Of a stretch of DNA of 7,104 nt, positions 1 through 6,085 are shown piece by piece (positions within the stretch are counted from its first letter, which is position 1; each line of letters begins with the position of its first letter). Below the pieces are notes generated by a model that did not search any database, was not told the origin of the DNA, and was given only the letters and a program-made list of their open reading frames with translations. Where the stretch lies: contig SEBM01000213.1 of the NCBI GenBank assembly GCA_004296145.1, positions 1-7,104 on the forward strand. Reading direction: 5' to 3'. The stretch comes from Flavobacterium sp. GTDB taxonomy: Bacteria; Bacteroidota; Bacteroidia; Flavobacteriales; Flavobacteriaceae. A program made the position numbers and the translations under genes.

Positions 1-2
1 GT

Positions 3-308
3 GTTTTAAATTCTCAATCGAATTCTGTTGAATATTATGAATCTTCTCGAATCGTTTTAAATCCGGAATTAGATTTTAAAAATTACCGTTTATACAAATT
101 CGGCTTTTCAAAATCTATTGAAAAAGCTTCGTTTTCGATATTTATAATTTACAAAAGTGTAAAAGAAGTTTTGACTCTTCAAATCAAAGTTCTTTTTACG
201 CTTTGCGAAATCCTTAATCAAAAAATATATTCATTTATAAAACAAGCTGTTTTTGTAAATGAAATAACCCATTCAAGCAACTTCAAAACAAGTTTATACA
301 CCGCTTAA
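3..308 (+). CDS. 3' end of an unrecognised protein gene (partial, left-truncated)
   Basis: The reading frame starting at base 3 stays open for 101 codons and ends at TAA 306-308. The other five frames over this stretch are broken by stops, and an open run this long is unlikely by chance in DNA this AT-rich. Codon choice (TTA, AAA, GAA, TTT, with occasional CCG, CGT, GGC) resembles the confirmed genes in the window. The visible part begins VLNSQSNSVEYYESS and ends FKTSLYTA. It is rich in Lys, Ser, Phe and Ile, has a single Cys, and has no Trp or recognisable motif. A moderately hydrophobic stretch (SFSIFIIY, then VLTLQIKVLFTL) could be core strand and helix rather than a membrane span. I do not recognise the family. 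The start lies outside the window, so total length and function cannot be judged. Confidence 0.6.
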   Translation, partial: VLNSQSNSVEYYESSRIVLNPELDFKNYRLYKFGFSKSIEKASFSIFIIYKSVKEVLTLQIKVLFTLCEILNQKIYSFIKQAVFVNEITHSSNFKTSLYTA

Positions 309-348
309 GAAAATTTCTTTTCTAAGCAATTATGCTTTCTCAGCATAA
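304..348 (+). terminator. Two small hairpins at the end of the left-edge gene, possible weak terminator
   Basis: The first hairpin pairs CTTA plus GAAAA (304-313, one bulged A) with TTTTC plus TAAG (318-326) and overlaps the stop codon. The second pairs TTATGCT (330-336) with AGCATAA (342-348) around a five-base loop. Neither is followed by a T-run, so intrinsic termination is only a possibility. They may simply stabilise the 3' end of the upstream transcript. Confidence 0.25.
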
Positions 349-386
349 GATGATATCATAATGTATAATCATTTATCATTTACAAA

Positions 387-563
387 ATGTATAAACAAAA
401 TAAAACACGTTTAGAGCAATCTAAGCGACCACTTCATTGGATTAAACGAAAATTACTTTTAATAATAACCGCCTTCATGTTAGGAATGGCAAACGGAATG
501 CATACAGAAGATGCAAGAACAAAAGGAAATCAGCATTTTACAGAACAGCATAAGAAGGATTGA
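387..563 (+). CDS. Small 58-residue protein with one hydrophobic segment
   Basis: ATG at 387 opens a 58-codon frame closed by TGA 561-563. Three parts can be seen. Residues 1-22 form a very basic N-terminus (MYKQNKTRLEQSKRPLHWIK). Residues 23-38 are hydrophobic (LLLIITAFMLGMANGM). Residues 39-58 form a polar tail rich in His, Gln, Glu and Lys. This layout fits either a small inner-membrane protein with the basic end in the cytoplasm, or a secreted peptide with a long signal sequence. The hydrophobic run is only about 16 residues, so neither reading is certain. There is no Shine-Dalgarno sequence; an A-rich stretch precedes the ATG, as for other genes here. No TAnnTTTG promoter is evident in the 78-bp gap upstream. 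I cannot assign a function. The ordered basic/hydrophobic/polar design and normal codon use argue that it is real despite its size. Confidence 0.55.
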   Translation: MYKQNKTRLEQSKRPLHWIKRKLLLIITAFMLGMANGMHTEDARTKGNQHFTEQHKKD

Positions 564-571
564 TTTTTTTG

Positions 572-693
572 TTTAACCGCAAAGCACGCAAAGGTTTTGT
601 CTGTGGATGACTTTAATAAACGCAATGTTCGTAAAGCTTTGTCTAAAAAACTTTGCGAACCTTGCGTAAATCTTTGCGTTCTTTGCGGTTAAA
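572..693. repeat. Long palindromic intergenic repeat element (MITE/REP-like)
   Basis: The outer arms 572-593 and 672-693 are inverted copies matching at 21 of 22 positions. Each contains the word AACCGCAAAG plus a second CGCAAAG. The inner arms 620-636 and 651-667 match at 15 of 17 positions and are built from the same CGCAA / GTTCG / AAAG words. The loop is 637-650, with an unpaired insertion at about 594-619 on the left side. The whole can fold into one long interrupted hairpin. It contains no open frame. Sequences built from CGCAAAG words are, from memory, scattered between genes in Flavobacterium genomes, but that cannot be verified here. It lies between the converging small gene and the HMG-CoA synthase gene, where a hairpin on either strand could protect 3' ends. 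Confidence 0.75.
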
Positions 694-702
694 TATTGGC
701 AT

Positions 703-732
703 AAAAAAACCGAAACAATAAGCTTCGGTTTT
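703..732 (-). terminator. Intrinsic terminator of the minus-strand HMG-CoA synthase gene
   Basis: AAAACCGAA (706-714) pairs perfectly with TTCGGTTTT (724-732) around a nine-base loop. Read on the minus strand, the stem runs directly into a T-run given by the A-run at 703-709, the usual intrinsic terminator form. It lies 34 bases beyond the stop codon of the minus-strand gene. On the plus strand no T-run follows the stem, so it acts mainly leftward. Confidence 0.8.
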
Positions 733-765
733 GGAATTTGGGATTTCAAAAATTAGAATTTTAAT

Positions 766-2127
766 TTAGTCCACCCATTTATAATATCTCGCCCCAATTA
801 AATTCGGAATTTCTTTTTCAATTCGATCTAAAATCCATTCTTGTTTTGGAGTTCTTACACTTTGTTTTTGTTCTTTTTTATGAAGACTTTCGTAAGTGTT
901 AAAATCAATTTCTACGCTTTCTTTCAAATTTTCAAAAAGCTTTACATTTGCCAAAGCTGATTTCCATTCCGGTTGAATTGTTCCTTCAAAAACTTTCGAT
1001 TTCGATCCGCTTCCGTAAGCTAAGAAACCGAATTTTTCACCAGAAACCTCTTTTTTAGTATCATAAAAATGTGCCAAGGTTGATAATAATCCCATGAAAA
1101 TAGAACCGGTATACAGATTTCCAATTAAAGACGAAGCCAGTTCTGCAGGCTGTAATTTCGCGGTTACAAAATTTCTGTAATCATCAGATTTTGCCACTTC
1201 TTTAATTTTAGTCTGATAATCAGCAGCAGCAATGTCATCAGAAATAATTTTTTCAGCACTATCCAAAGCATAAATTTCAGACAACATTCTTCTTCCCTGG
1301 AAAGAATAAGGTAAATGCATCACGATACTATGCCAAGTGTTGTATAAAGTTTCAGTCGTATTTTTTAATTTCTTGAATGAAAAGTAAGCATTTCGCGTAC
1401 GGTCCATATAACATTGATTCGAATATTGACCATCAAAAACCGGCTGATCTTTATGGATTTCGATTTCTGCTTCTAAATTATCAAACCAATTGTCGTTGTT
1501 TTGGTTTTTTGTAATTTCTTCTTTAGAAATAGTTCTGTATGGTTTAAAGAAATCAAAAACGCCTTTTGTGCTTGTCGCCCAATTATCATCAAAAGCAATA
1601 ATTTTTGGATCTGCTGAGATCAACATTGCAACGGCTCCTGCGCCCTGAGTGTATTCTCCTCCTGAATTTAAATCGTATTTTGCAAAATCACTTGTAACAA
1701 CAATCGCTTTTTTGTTTGGATTTAATTTTACAAAATCCAGACAATTTTGCATCGCATCTACACCGCCAATGCAGGCGAAAGTAAAATCTACAACATCGCA
1801 TTCGGCTAAAGAATCTTCTCCAAATTTTTGTTCCATTAAACCAATTAAATAAGAAGCAATTGGTTTAGAACTGTCGATACCGCTTTCGGTTCCAACATAA
1901 ATTCTACTGATTTCGTTAAGGTTTATATTGTTGTCCTGAATAAGTTTTGTTAAAGCATTTGCTCCAAAAACAACAGCATCCTGATGAACGTCCGGAAAAG
2001 TCATTTTCAATAATCCGAGACCTTTTTCTAATTTTTCTGGTTCAATGTTTCTGGCAGTTGCCAAAGTTTTTATGGGTAAATGTATGTTTGCTACATCAAA
2101 AGAGATAGCATCAATTCCTGTTTTCAT
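766..2127 (-). CDS. Hydroxymethylglutaryl-CoA synthase family protein
   Basis: A 453-residue cytosolic thiolase-fold enzyme. The family condenses acetyl-CoA with acetoacetyl-CoA to HMG-CoA, the first committed step of the mevalonate route to isoprenoids. The family catalytic set is visible: general base Glu81 in VGTESGIDSSKP, acyl-accepting Cys119 in FTFACIGG, and His271 in MHLPYSFQGRR. Other hallmarks are YDLNSGGEYTQGAGAVAM (151-168), VFDFFKPYR (190-198), GNLYTGS (336-342) and YGSGS (371-375). It is longer than typical bacterial MvaS (about 390 residues), mainly through an acidic insertion at about 199-240 and a longer C-terminus. The segment after the nucleophile reads CIGGV, where bacterial and eukaryotic HMG-CoA synthases usually have CY followed by AAT or GGT. 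It stands alone, with no other mevalonate gene beside it, divergent from sdhC. ATG at 2127 is followed at once by the family N-terminus. Some flavobacteria use the mevalonate pathway, so MvaS is the leading call. A paralogue acting on another acyl group is possible, so no symbol is given. Confidence 0.88.
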   Translation of the reverse strand: MKTGIDAISFDVANIHLPIKTLATARNIEPEKLEKGLGLLKMTFPDVHQDAVVFGANALTKLIQDNNINLNEISRIYVGTESGIDSSKPIASYLIGLMEQKFGEDSLAECDVVDFTFACIGGVDAMQNCLDFVKLNPNKKAIVVTSDFAKYDLNSGGEYTQGAGAVAMLISADPKIIAFDDNWATSTKGVFDFFKPYRTISKEEITKNQNNDNWFDNLEAEIEIHKDQPVFDGQYSNQCYMDRTRNAYFSFKKLKNTTETLYNTWHSIVMHLPYSFQGRRMLSEIYALDSAEKIISDDIAAADYQTKIKEVAKSDDYRNFVTAKLQPAELASSLIGNLYTGSIFMGLLSTLAHFYDTKKEVSGEKFGFLAYGSGSKSKVFEGTIQPEWKSALANVKLFENLKESVEIDFNTYESLHKKEQKQSVRTPKQEWILDRIEKEIPNLIGARYYKWVD

Positions 2128-2264
2128 TCTTATTTTTTTGAGCGGATAAAGGTAAAACTATGTGACGGACTGACAATTTTTTGTCCTGATAAAATGAAGC
2201 AGCAGAATCACTTTTGAAGAAAAGAAATTAAAACTTTGTATAAAATAACAATATGATAAATTTT

Positions 2265-2333
2265 TAGTAACTCAAGCCCGCCGTTTTGGTGGTAAAAATC
2301 TTTGAAAAACGGTTTTGCGAGTTTTCTATACTA
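2265..2333. ncRNA. Candidate structured RNA or regulatory element (GC-richer foldable island)
   Basis: In otherwise very AT-rich spacer, this stretch has nested complementarity. TAGTA (2265-2269) matches TACTA (2329-2333), AACTC (2269-2273) matches GAGTT (2319-2323), and CCGTTTT (2281-2287) matches AAAACGG (2306-2312). An alternative local hairpin, CCGCC (2278-2282) with GGTGG (2288-2292), uses some of the same bases, so two exclusive folds are possible. It lies upstream of the predicted sdhC promoter. It is therefore not in the sdhC leader unless a more distal promoter exists, and could be an independent small RNA or part of a leader on the minus strand. Strand and family are not determined. 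Confidence 0.35.
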
Positions 2334-2360
2334 AATAATTTATTATTAAAAACGATTTTA

Positions 2361-2382
2361 TACGTAAAAATACGTATACGTA
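2361..2382. promoter_or_regulatory. Cluster of three TACGTA palindromes, candidate operator
   Basis: TACGTA occurs at 2361-2366, 2371-2376 and 2377-2382. The last two abut to form a perfect 12-bp palindrome, TACGTATACGTA. The cluster ends 37 bases before the TTG of the predicted sdhC promoter, a position suited to an activator or repressor. The bound protein is unknown. Confidence 0.4.
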
Positions 2383-2385
2383 ATC

Positions 2386-2406
2386 TTTTTTAAAATCATT
2401 ATAAAT
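2386..2406 (+). repeat. AT-rich 21-bp word, copy 1 (upstream of sdhC promoter)
   Basis: It matches 6061-6081 at 20 of 21 positions, and its last 13 bases (AATCATTATAAAT) recur exactly at 6101-6113. It lies just upstream of the sdhC promoter, and the other copies lie just upstream of or within the lipoprotein promoter. It may be an UP-like or regulator-bound sequence, or a coincidence of AT-rich composition. Confidence 0.4.
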
Positions 2407-2419
2407 AACAGCGAAATGG

Positions 2420-2450
2420 TTGTAGTTCTTTTGTAATTGAGTTATTTTTG
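2420..2450 (+). promoter_or_regulatory. Bacteroidota-type promoter of the sdhCAB operon
   Basis: TTG at 2420-2422 and TATTTTTG at 2443-2450 match the -33 TTG and -7 TAnnTTTG elements used by the primary sigma factor of Bacteroidota, with a 20-base spacer. Transcription would begin near 2456-2458, giving a leader of about 27 bases before the sdhC ATG. Confidence 0.7.
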
Positions 2451-2483
2451 TCTAATTTTTTAAAACAAACTACTTAAACACTT

Positions 2484-3149
2484 ATGGCACAATCTGCACA
2501 GTTGAATGCTTCCATCTTAAAGAAAGTGGCTATGGCTCTTTCGGGAATATTCTTAATCACGTTTTTAGCGCTGCATGTTACCTTAAATTTTATTTCAATT
2601 TTGAGTGAACCCGTTTTTAACGAAGTCTCTCATTTTATGGGTTACAATCCGCTGATTCAATATGTAATGCAGCCAGTTTTGGCATTCGGAGTAATTTTGC
2701 ACTTCGTAATGGGATTTGTTCTTACTGCTCAAAACAGCGCAGCAAGACCAATTTCGTACGCAAAATACAACGGAGCAGCAAACGCTTCATGGAGCTCTAG
2801 AAATATGATTATTTCTGGATTGGTTATTTTGGCTTTCTTAGGATTGCACTTTTATGATTTCTGGTTTCCTGAATTAAGCTATAAATATGTAGCAGGTACA
2901 GCGCCAGATGCTACAAGATATTATGGTGAGTTAGTTCACAAATTTCATGACCCGATCCGTACAGGTTTATACTGTATTTCTTTTATCCTTTTAGGATTTC
3001 ACTTATGGCACGGATTTGCATCTTCTCTACAATCTATGGGGATGCACAACAAATATTCAAGATTTTTGGCAAAAGTTGGTTACGGGTTCGCAGTTGTGGT
3101 ACCAGTCGCTTTTGTAATTATCGCCTTATTTCATCATTTCAACCAATAA
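2484..3149 (+). CDS. sdhC: Succinate dehydrogenase cytochrome b558 subunit (membrane anchor)
   Basis: A 221-residue inner-membrane protein that anchors SdhA and SdhB, carries two b hemes and holds the quinone site of succinate:quinone oxidoreductase. Five hydrophobic helices can be seen at about residues 16-38, 58-80, 108-129, 157-181 and 198-217. This is the layout of the single-subunit, type B (b558) family, which needs no SdhD. The likely heme-ligating histidines, one in each of the first four helices, are His31 (FLALHVTLNF), His73 (VILHFVMG), His122 (FLGLHFYDFW) and His173 (GFHLWHG), by analogy with Bacillus SdhC and Wolinella FrdC. It is the first gene of the operon, following a good promoter. 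There is no Shine-Dalgarno sequence, only an AC- and A-rich leader. sdhA starts 15 bases after its stop, so the two are co-transcribed. Length and topology are normal for Bacteroidota. Confidence 0.95.
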   Translation: MAQSAQLNASILKKVAMALSGIFLITFLALHVTLNFISILSEPVFNEVSHFMGYNPLIQYVMQPVLAFGVILHFVMGFVLTAQNSAARPISYAKYNGAANASWSSRNMIISGLVILAFLGLHFYDFWFPELSYKYVAGTAPDATRYYGELVHKFHDPIRTGLYCISFILLGFHLWHGFASSLQSMGMHNKYSRFLAKVGYGFAVVVPVAFVIIALFHHFNQ

Positions 3150-3164
3150 TTAATATCAATTATA

Positions 3165-5165
3165 ATGGCATTAGATTCAAAAATTCCAAATGGTCCAATA
3201 GCGGACAAATGGACAAATTATAAAGATCATATTAATTTAGTAAACCCTGCTAACAAACGTAATCTTGATATTATCGTAGTTGGTACAGGTTTGGCTGGAG
3301 GTTCTGCTGCGGCAACTTTGGCTGAATTGGGTTATAACGTAAAAGCATTCTGCTTTCAGGATTCACCACGACGTGCGCACTCAATTGCAGCACAAGGGGG
3401 AATCAATGCAGCAAAAAATTATAAAGGAGACGGTGACTCAGTTTACAGATTATTTTATGATACTGTAAAAGGAGGAGATTACCGTGCTCGTGAAGCAAAC
3501 GTACACCGTTTGGCAGAAGTTTCTTCAAATATTATTGACCAATGTGTGGCTCAAGGGGTGCCATTGGCTCGTGAATATGGAGGACTTTTGGATAACCGTT
3601 CTTTTGGAGGAACTTTGGTTTCCCGTACATTTTACGCACAAGGACAAACTGGACAACAGTTATTGTTAGGAGCTTATTCTGCAATGAACCGTCAGATTGG
3701 TCGTGGAAAAATTAAAATGTACAACCGCCACGAAATGCTTGACATTGTAATCGTGAACGGAAAAGCAAGAGGTATTATCGCTCGTAACTTAATCACCGGA
3801 GAAATCGAAAGACATTCTGCTCATGCGGTAGTAATTGGTTCTGGAGGATACGGAAACGTATTTTTCCTTTCTACAAATGCTATGGGATCAAATGCTACAG
3901 CAGCTTGGAAAATTCATAAAAAAGGAGCTTTCTTCGCAAATCCTTGCTACACACAAATTCACCCAACTTGTATCCCGGTTTCTGGAGATCACCAGTCAAA
4001 ACTGACTTTGATGTCTGAATCGTTACGTAATGACGGTCGTATTTGGGTTCCTGCAAAATTAGAAGATGCTCAGGCAATTCGTGAAGGAAAGAAAAAAGCA
4101 ACAGATTTATCGGAAGAAGAAAGAGATTATTTCTTAGAAAGAAGATATCCTGCTTTTGGTAACCTTGTACCTCGTGACGTTGCGTCCCGTGCAGCTAAAG
4201 AAAGATGTGATGCTGGTTTTGGAGTTAACAAAACCGGTGAAGCTGTTTACTTAGATTTCGCAGCAGCAATTAAACGTTACGGAACTGAAGATGCTTATGT
4301 AAAAGGTTTGGATGATAAAGATGCTGCTTTGGTAACTAAATTAGGAGCTGCAATCGTGAAAAGTAAATACGGAAACTTATTCCAGATGTATTACAAAATC
4401 GTCGACGAAGATCCTTATACAACACCAATGATGATTTACCCTGCAGTTCACTACACTATGGGTGGAACCTGGGTTGATTATAACTTAATGACTACAATTC
4501 CTGGATGTTTCTCAATCGGGGAATCTAATTTCTCAGATCACGGAGCAAACAGACTTGGAGCTTCTGCTTTGATGCAGGGATTGGCTGATGGATATTTCGT
4601 ATTACCTTATACTATCGGAGATTATTTAGCTCCGGATATTAAAATGGGAGAAATTTCTACAGACTTACCAGAATTCGTTGAAGCTGAAAAAGCGGTTGTA
4701 GATCAAATCAATAAATTTATCAATAACAACGGTAAACATTCTGTAGATTATTTCCACAAAAAATTAGGAAAAATCATGTGGAATAAAGTGGGTATGGCTC
4801 GTAACGCTCAGGGTTTAACTGAAGCTATCGAAGAAATTGCTGCTTTACGTGAAGAATTTTATAAAGATGTAAAAGTACCAGGAAGCGCTAACGAATTTAA
4901 TCAGGAATTAGAAAAAGCAACCCGTGTTGCCGATTTCTTAGAATTAGGAGAATTGTTCGCGAAAGATGCTTTACACCGTAACGAATCTTGTGGAGGTCAC
5001 TTCCGTGAGGAATACCAGACAGAAGAAGGAGAAGCACTTCGTGATGATGATAACTTTGCATACGTTGCAGCTTGGGAATACAAAGGAAAACCAAGTGACG
5101 CCGTATTACACAAAGAACCTCTTAATTACGAAAACATTAAATTAGTTCAAAGAAGCTACAAATAG
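3165..5165 (+). CDS. sdhA: Succinate dehydrogenase / fumarate reductase flavoprotein subunit
   Basis: The 666-residue catalytic subunit oxidises succinate to fumarate on the cytoplasmic face of the inner membrane and passes electrons to SdhB. The N-terminal FAD-binding Rossmann motif is VVGTGLAGGSAAATLAELG (38-56). His72 in AHSIAAQGG is the expected site of covalent FAD. The substrate site shows the usual residues: QIHPTCIP (264-271), Arg337 in NLVPRDVASRA (the catalytic proton donor position), His429 in YPAVHYTMGG and Arg463 in GANRLGASALMQGL. The C-terminal domain has the conserved HRNESCGGHFREEY (604-617). It is longer than the roughly 590-residue proteobacterial SdhA, as is usual for the type B family in Bacteroidota. 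It starts at ATG 3165, only 15 bases after sdhC, and is followed by sdhB after a 76-base repeat-bearing spacer. Fumarate reductase activity cannot be excluded from sequence, but the operon form fits an aerobic TCA-cycle enzyme. Confidence 0.97.
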   Translation: MALDSKIPNGPIADKWTNYKDHINLVNPANKRNLDIIVVGTGLAGGSAAATLAELGYNVKAFCFQDSPRRAHSIAAQGGINAAKNYKGDGDSVYRLFYDTVKGGDYRAREANVHRLAEVSSNIIDQCVAQGVPLAREYGGLLDNRSFGGTLVSRTFYAQGQTGQQLLLGAYSAMNRQIGRGKIKMYNRHEMLDIVIVNGKARGIIARNLITGEIERHSAHAVVIGSGGYGNVFFLSTNAMGSNATAAWKIHKKGAFFANPCYTQIHPTCIPVSGDHQSKLTLMSESLRNDGRIWVPAKLEDAQAIREGKKKATDLSEEERDYFLERRYPAFGNLVPRDVASRAAKERCDAGFGVNKTGEAVYLDFAAAIKRYGTEDAYVKGLDDKDAALVTKLGAAIVKSKYGNLFQMYYKIVDEDPYTTPMMIYPAVHYTMGGTWVDYNLMTTIPGCFSIGESNFSDHGANRLGASALMQGLADGYFVLPYTIGDYLAPDIKMGEISTDLPEFVEAEKAVVDQINKFINNNGKHSVDYFHKKLGKIMWNKVGMARNAQGLTEAIEEIAALREEFYKDVKVPGSANEFNQELEKATRVADFLELGELFAKDALHRNESCGGHFREEYQTEEGEALRDDDNFAYVAAWEYKGKPSDAVLHKEPLNYENIKLVQRSYK

Positions 5166-5167
5166 GA

Positions 5168-5233
5168 TTTTAGTACTTAGTTTTTAGTCCTTAGATTGGG
5201 ATTTTAGACTTTAGGCTTTAAGACTTTTAAACT
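5168..5233 (+). repeat. Degenerate 13-bp tandem repeats in the sdhA-sdhB spacer
   Basis: TTTTAGTACTTAG (5168-5180), TTTTAGTCCTTAG (5182-5194) and TTTTAGACTTTAG (5202-5214) are direct copies matching at 10 to 12 of 13 positions. They are followed by weaker copies through CTTTAAGACTTTT and on to about 5233. They fill most of the 76-base gap. No promoter or terminator is visible in the gap, so sdhB is still expected to be co-transcribed. Confidence 0.6.
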
Positions 5234-5241
5234 TATAAAAG

Positions 5242-5988
5242 ATGAAACTTACATTAAAAATATGGCGTCAGAAAAACGCCCAAGATAAAGGAGGGATTGT
5301 TGAATATCCTATCGACGGAATCGAACCAGATATGTCTTTCCTTGAAATGCTTGATGTTCTTAACGAACAATTAATCAATAAAGGAGAAGAGCCGGTTGCA
5401 TTTGACCACGATTGTCGTGAAGGAATCTGCGGAATGTGTTCTTTATTCATCAACGGAGAAGCACACGGACCAGACAGAGGAGTTACAACTTGTCAGTTAC
5501 ACATGCGTATGTTTAAAGATGGTGATACGATTTTTATCGAGCCATTTAGAGCAAAAGCTTTCCCTGTAATCAAAGATTTAGTTGTTGACAGAAGTTCTTT
5601 CGACAGAATTCAACATGCAGGAGGATTTATTTCTGTGAATACTTCAGGAAATACAATCGATGCAAATACAATTCCGGTAAACAAAGACGACGCAGACAAA
5701 TCATTTGATGCTGCTGCTTGTATTGGTTGCGGAGCTTGTGTTGCAACTTGTAAAAACTCTTCAGCAATGTTATTCGTTTCTGCAAAAGTTTCTCAATATG
5801 CATTATTGCCACAAGGTAAAGTTGAAGCAACGGATCGTGTTTTAAACATGGTTCACCAAATGGATTTGGAAGGTTTTGGAAACTGTACAAATACTGGAGC
5901 TTGTGAAGTGGAATGCCCAAAAGGAATTTCTCTTGAAAATATCGCACGTATGAACCGTGAGTATTTAGCAGCAAGTTTGAAAGGATAA
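5242..5988 (+). CDS. sdhB: Succinate dehydrogenase iron-sulfur subunit
   Basis: The 248-residue electron-transfer subunit links the SdhA flavin to the SdhC hemes through three iron-sulfur clusters. The N-terminal ferredoxin domain binds [2Fe-2S] with Cys58, Cys63, Cys66 (DCREGICGMC) and Cys84 (TTCQLHMR). The C-terminal domain has CIGCGACVATCKN (160-172) and CTNTGACEVECPKGI (215-229). By the known ligand pattern, Cys160, Cys163, Cys166 and Cys225 hold [4Fe-4S], and Cys170, Cys215 and Cys221 hold [3Fe-4S]. All ligands are present, so the protein should be functional. It is the last gene of the operon, starting at ATG 5242 without a Shine-Dalgarno sequence, and an intrinsic terminator follows 20 bases after the stop. 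Length is normal for the type B family. Confidence 0.97.
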   Translation: MKLTLKIWRQKNAQDKGGIVEYPIDGIEPDMSFLEMLDVLNEQLINKGEEPVAFDHDCREGICGMCSLFINGEAHGPDRGVTTCQLHMRMFKDGDTIFIEPFRAKAFPVIKDLVVDRSSFDRIQHAGGFISVNTSGNTIDANTIPVNKDDADKSFDAAACIGCGACVATCKNSSAMLFVSAKVSQYALLPQGKVEATDRVLNMVHQMDLEGFGNCTNTGACEVECPKGISLENIARMNREYLAASLKG

Positions 5989-6008
5989 TATAATCCGATT
6001 TAGATATT

Positions 6009-6045
6009 AAAAAACGCATTCATTAAGTTGAATGCGTTTTTTTTT
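6009..6045 (+). terminator. Strong intrinsic terminator of sdhCAB
   Basis: AAAAAACGCATTCA (6009-6022) pairs perfectly with TGAATGCGTTTTTT (6029-6042), a 14-bp stem with a six-base loop, and nine consecutive T residues occupy 6037-6045. It lies directly after sdhB and separates the operon from the lipoprotein gene. Confidence 0.93.
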
Positions 6046-6060
6046 GCCTGCGTTGAAGGT

Positions 6061-6081
6061 TTTTTAAAATCACTATAAATG
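6061..6081 (+). repeat. AT-rich 21-bp word, copy 2 (upstream of lipoprotein promoter)
   Basis: It matches 2386-2406 upstream of sdhC at 20 of 21 positions (C at 6074 in place of T). A shorter exact echo of 13 bases lies at 6101-6113, overlapping the -7 element of the predicted lipoprotein promoter. Confidence 0.4.
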
Positions 6082-6085
6082 ATGA

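Larger units (their letters stand above)
2128..2483. other. Divergent intergenic region between the HMG-CoA synthase homologue and sdhC
   Basis: This 356-bp region has no credible open frame. From left to right it holds a small palindrome GACAA-TTTT-TTGTC (2172-2185) that could be an operator for the minus-strand gene, the foldable element at 2265-2333, the TACGTA cluster at 2361-2382, an AT-rich word shared with the lipoprotein upstream region (2386-2406), and the sdhC promoter (2420-2450). I found no convincing TTG / TAnnTTTG promoter on the minus strand. The nearest match, TAGTTTTA read leftward from 2160, lacks the final G and a properly spaced TTG. Confidence 0.6.

Noticed and set aside
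350..359. ATGATATCAT palindrome
   Set aside because: A ten-base AT-rich palindrome is expected by chance at this composition, and nothing positions it relative to a promoter.
1649..1852. Open frame of 67 codons on the plus strand opposite the HMG-CoA synthase gene
   Set aside because: It is fully contained in the conserved catalytic region of the minus-strand gene, has no upstream signals, and has protein composition typical of an antisense frame.
2153..2185. Possible minus-strand promoter for the HMG-CoA synthase homologue (TAGTTTTA read leftward from 2160)
   Set aside because: It lacks the final G of TAnnTTTG, and the nearest TTG is only 13 bases upstream instead of about 17-23. Too weak to annotate.
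3005..3223. Open frame of 72 codons spanning the sdhC-sdhA junction in another frame
   Set aside because: It overlaps the well-supported end of sdhC and start of sdhA, and shows no motif.
3895..4101. Minus-strand frame within sdhA
   Set aside because: It is antisense to the HPT and substrate-binding region of sdhA, with no independent evidence.
5168..5233. CRISPR-like array
   Set aside because: The units are only 13 bp, degenerate and almost without spacers, and there are no cas genes.
3150..5241. Possible missing sdhD or second membrane subunit
   Set aside because: The five-helix SdhC with four candidate heme histidines is the type B family, which has no SdhD, so nothing is missing.
5627..6019. 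Open frame of 130 codons on the minus strand opposite sdhB
   Set aside because: It lies inside a fully supported sdhB gene, crosses the operon terminator, and its translation has no recognisable domain. It is an antisense by-product of sdhB codon use.
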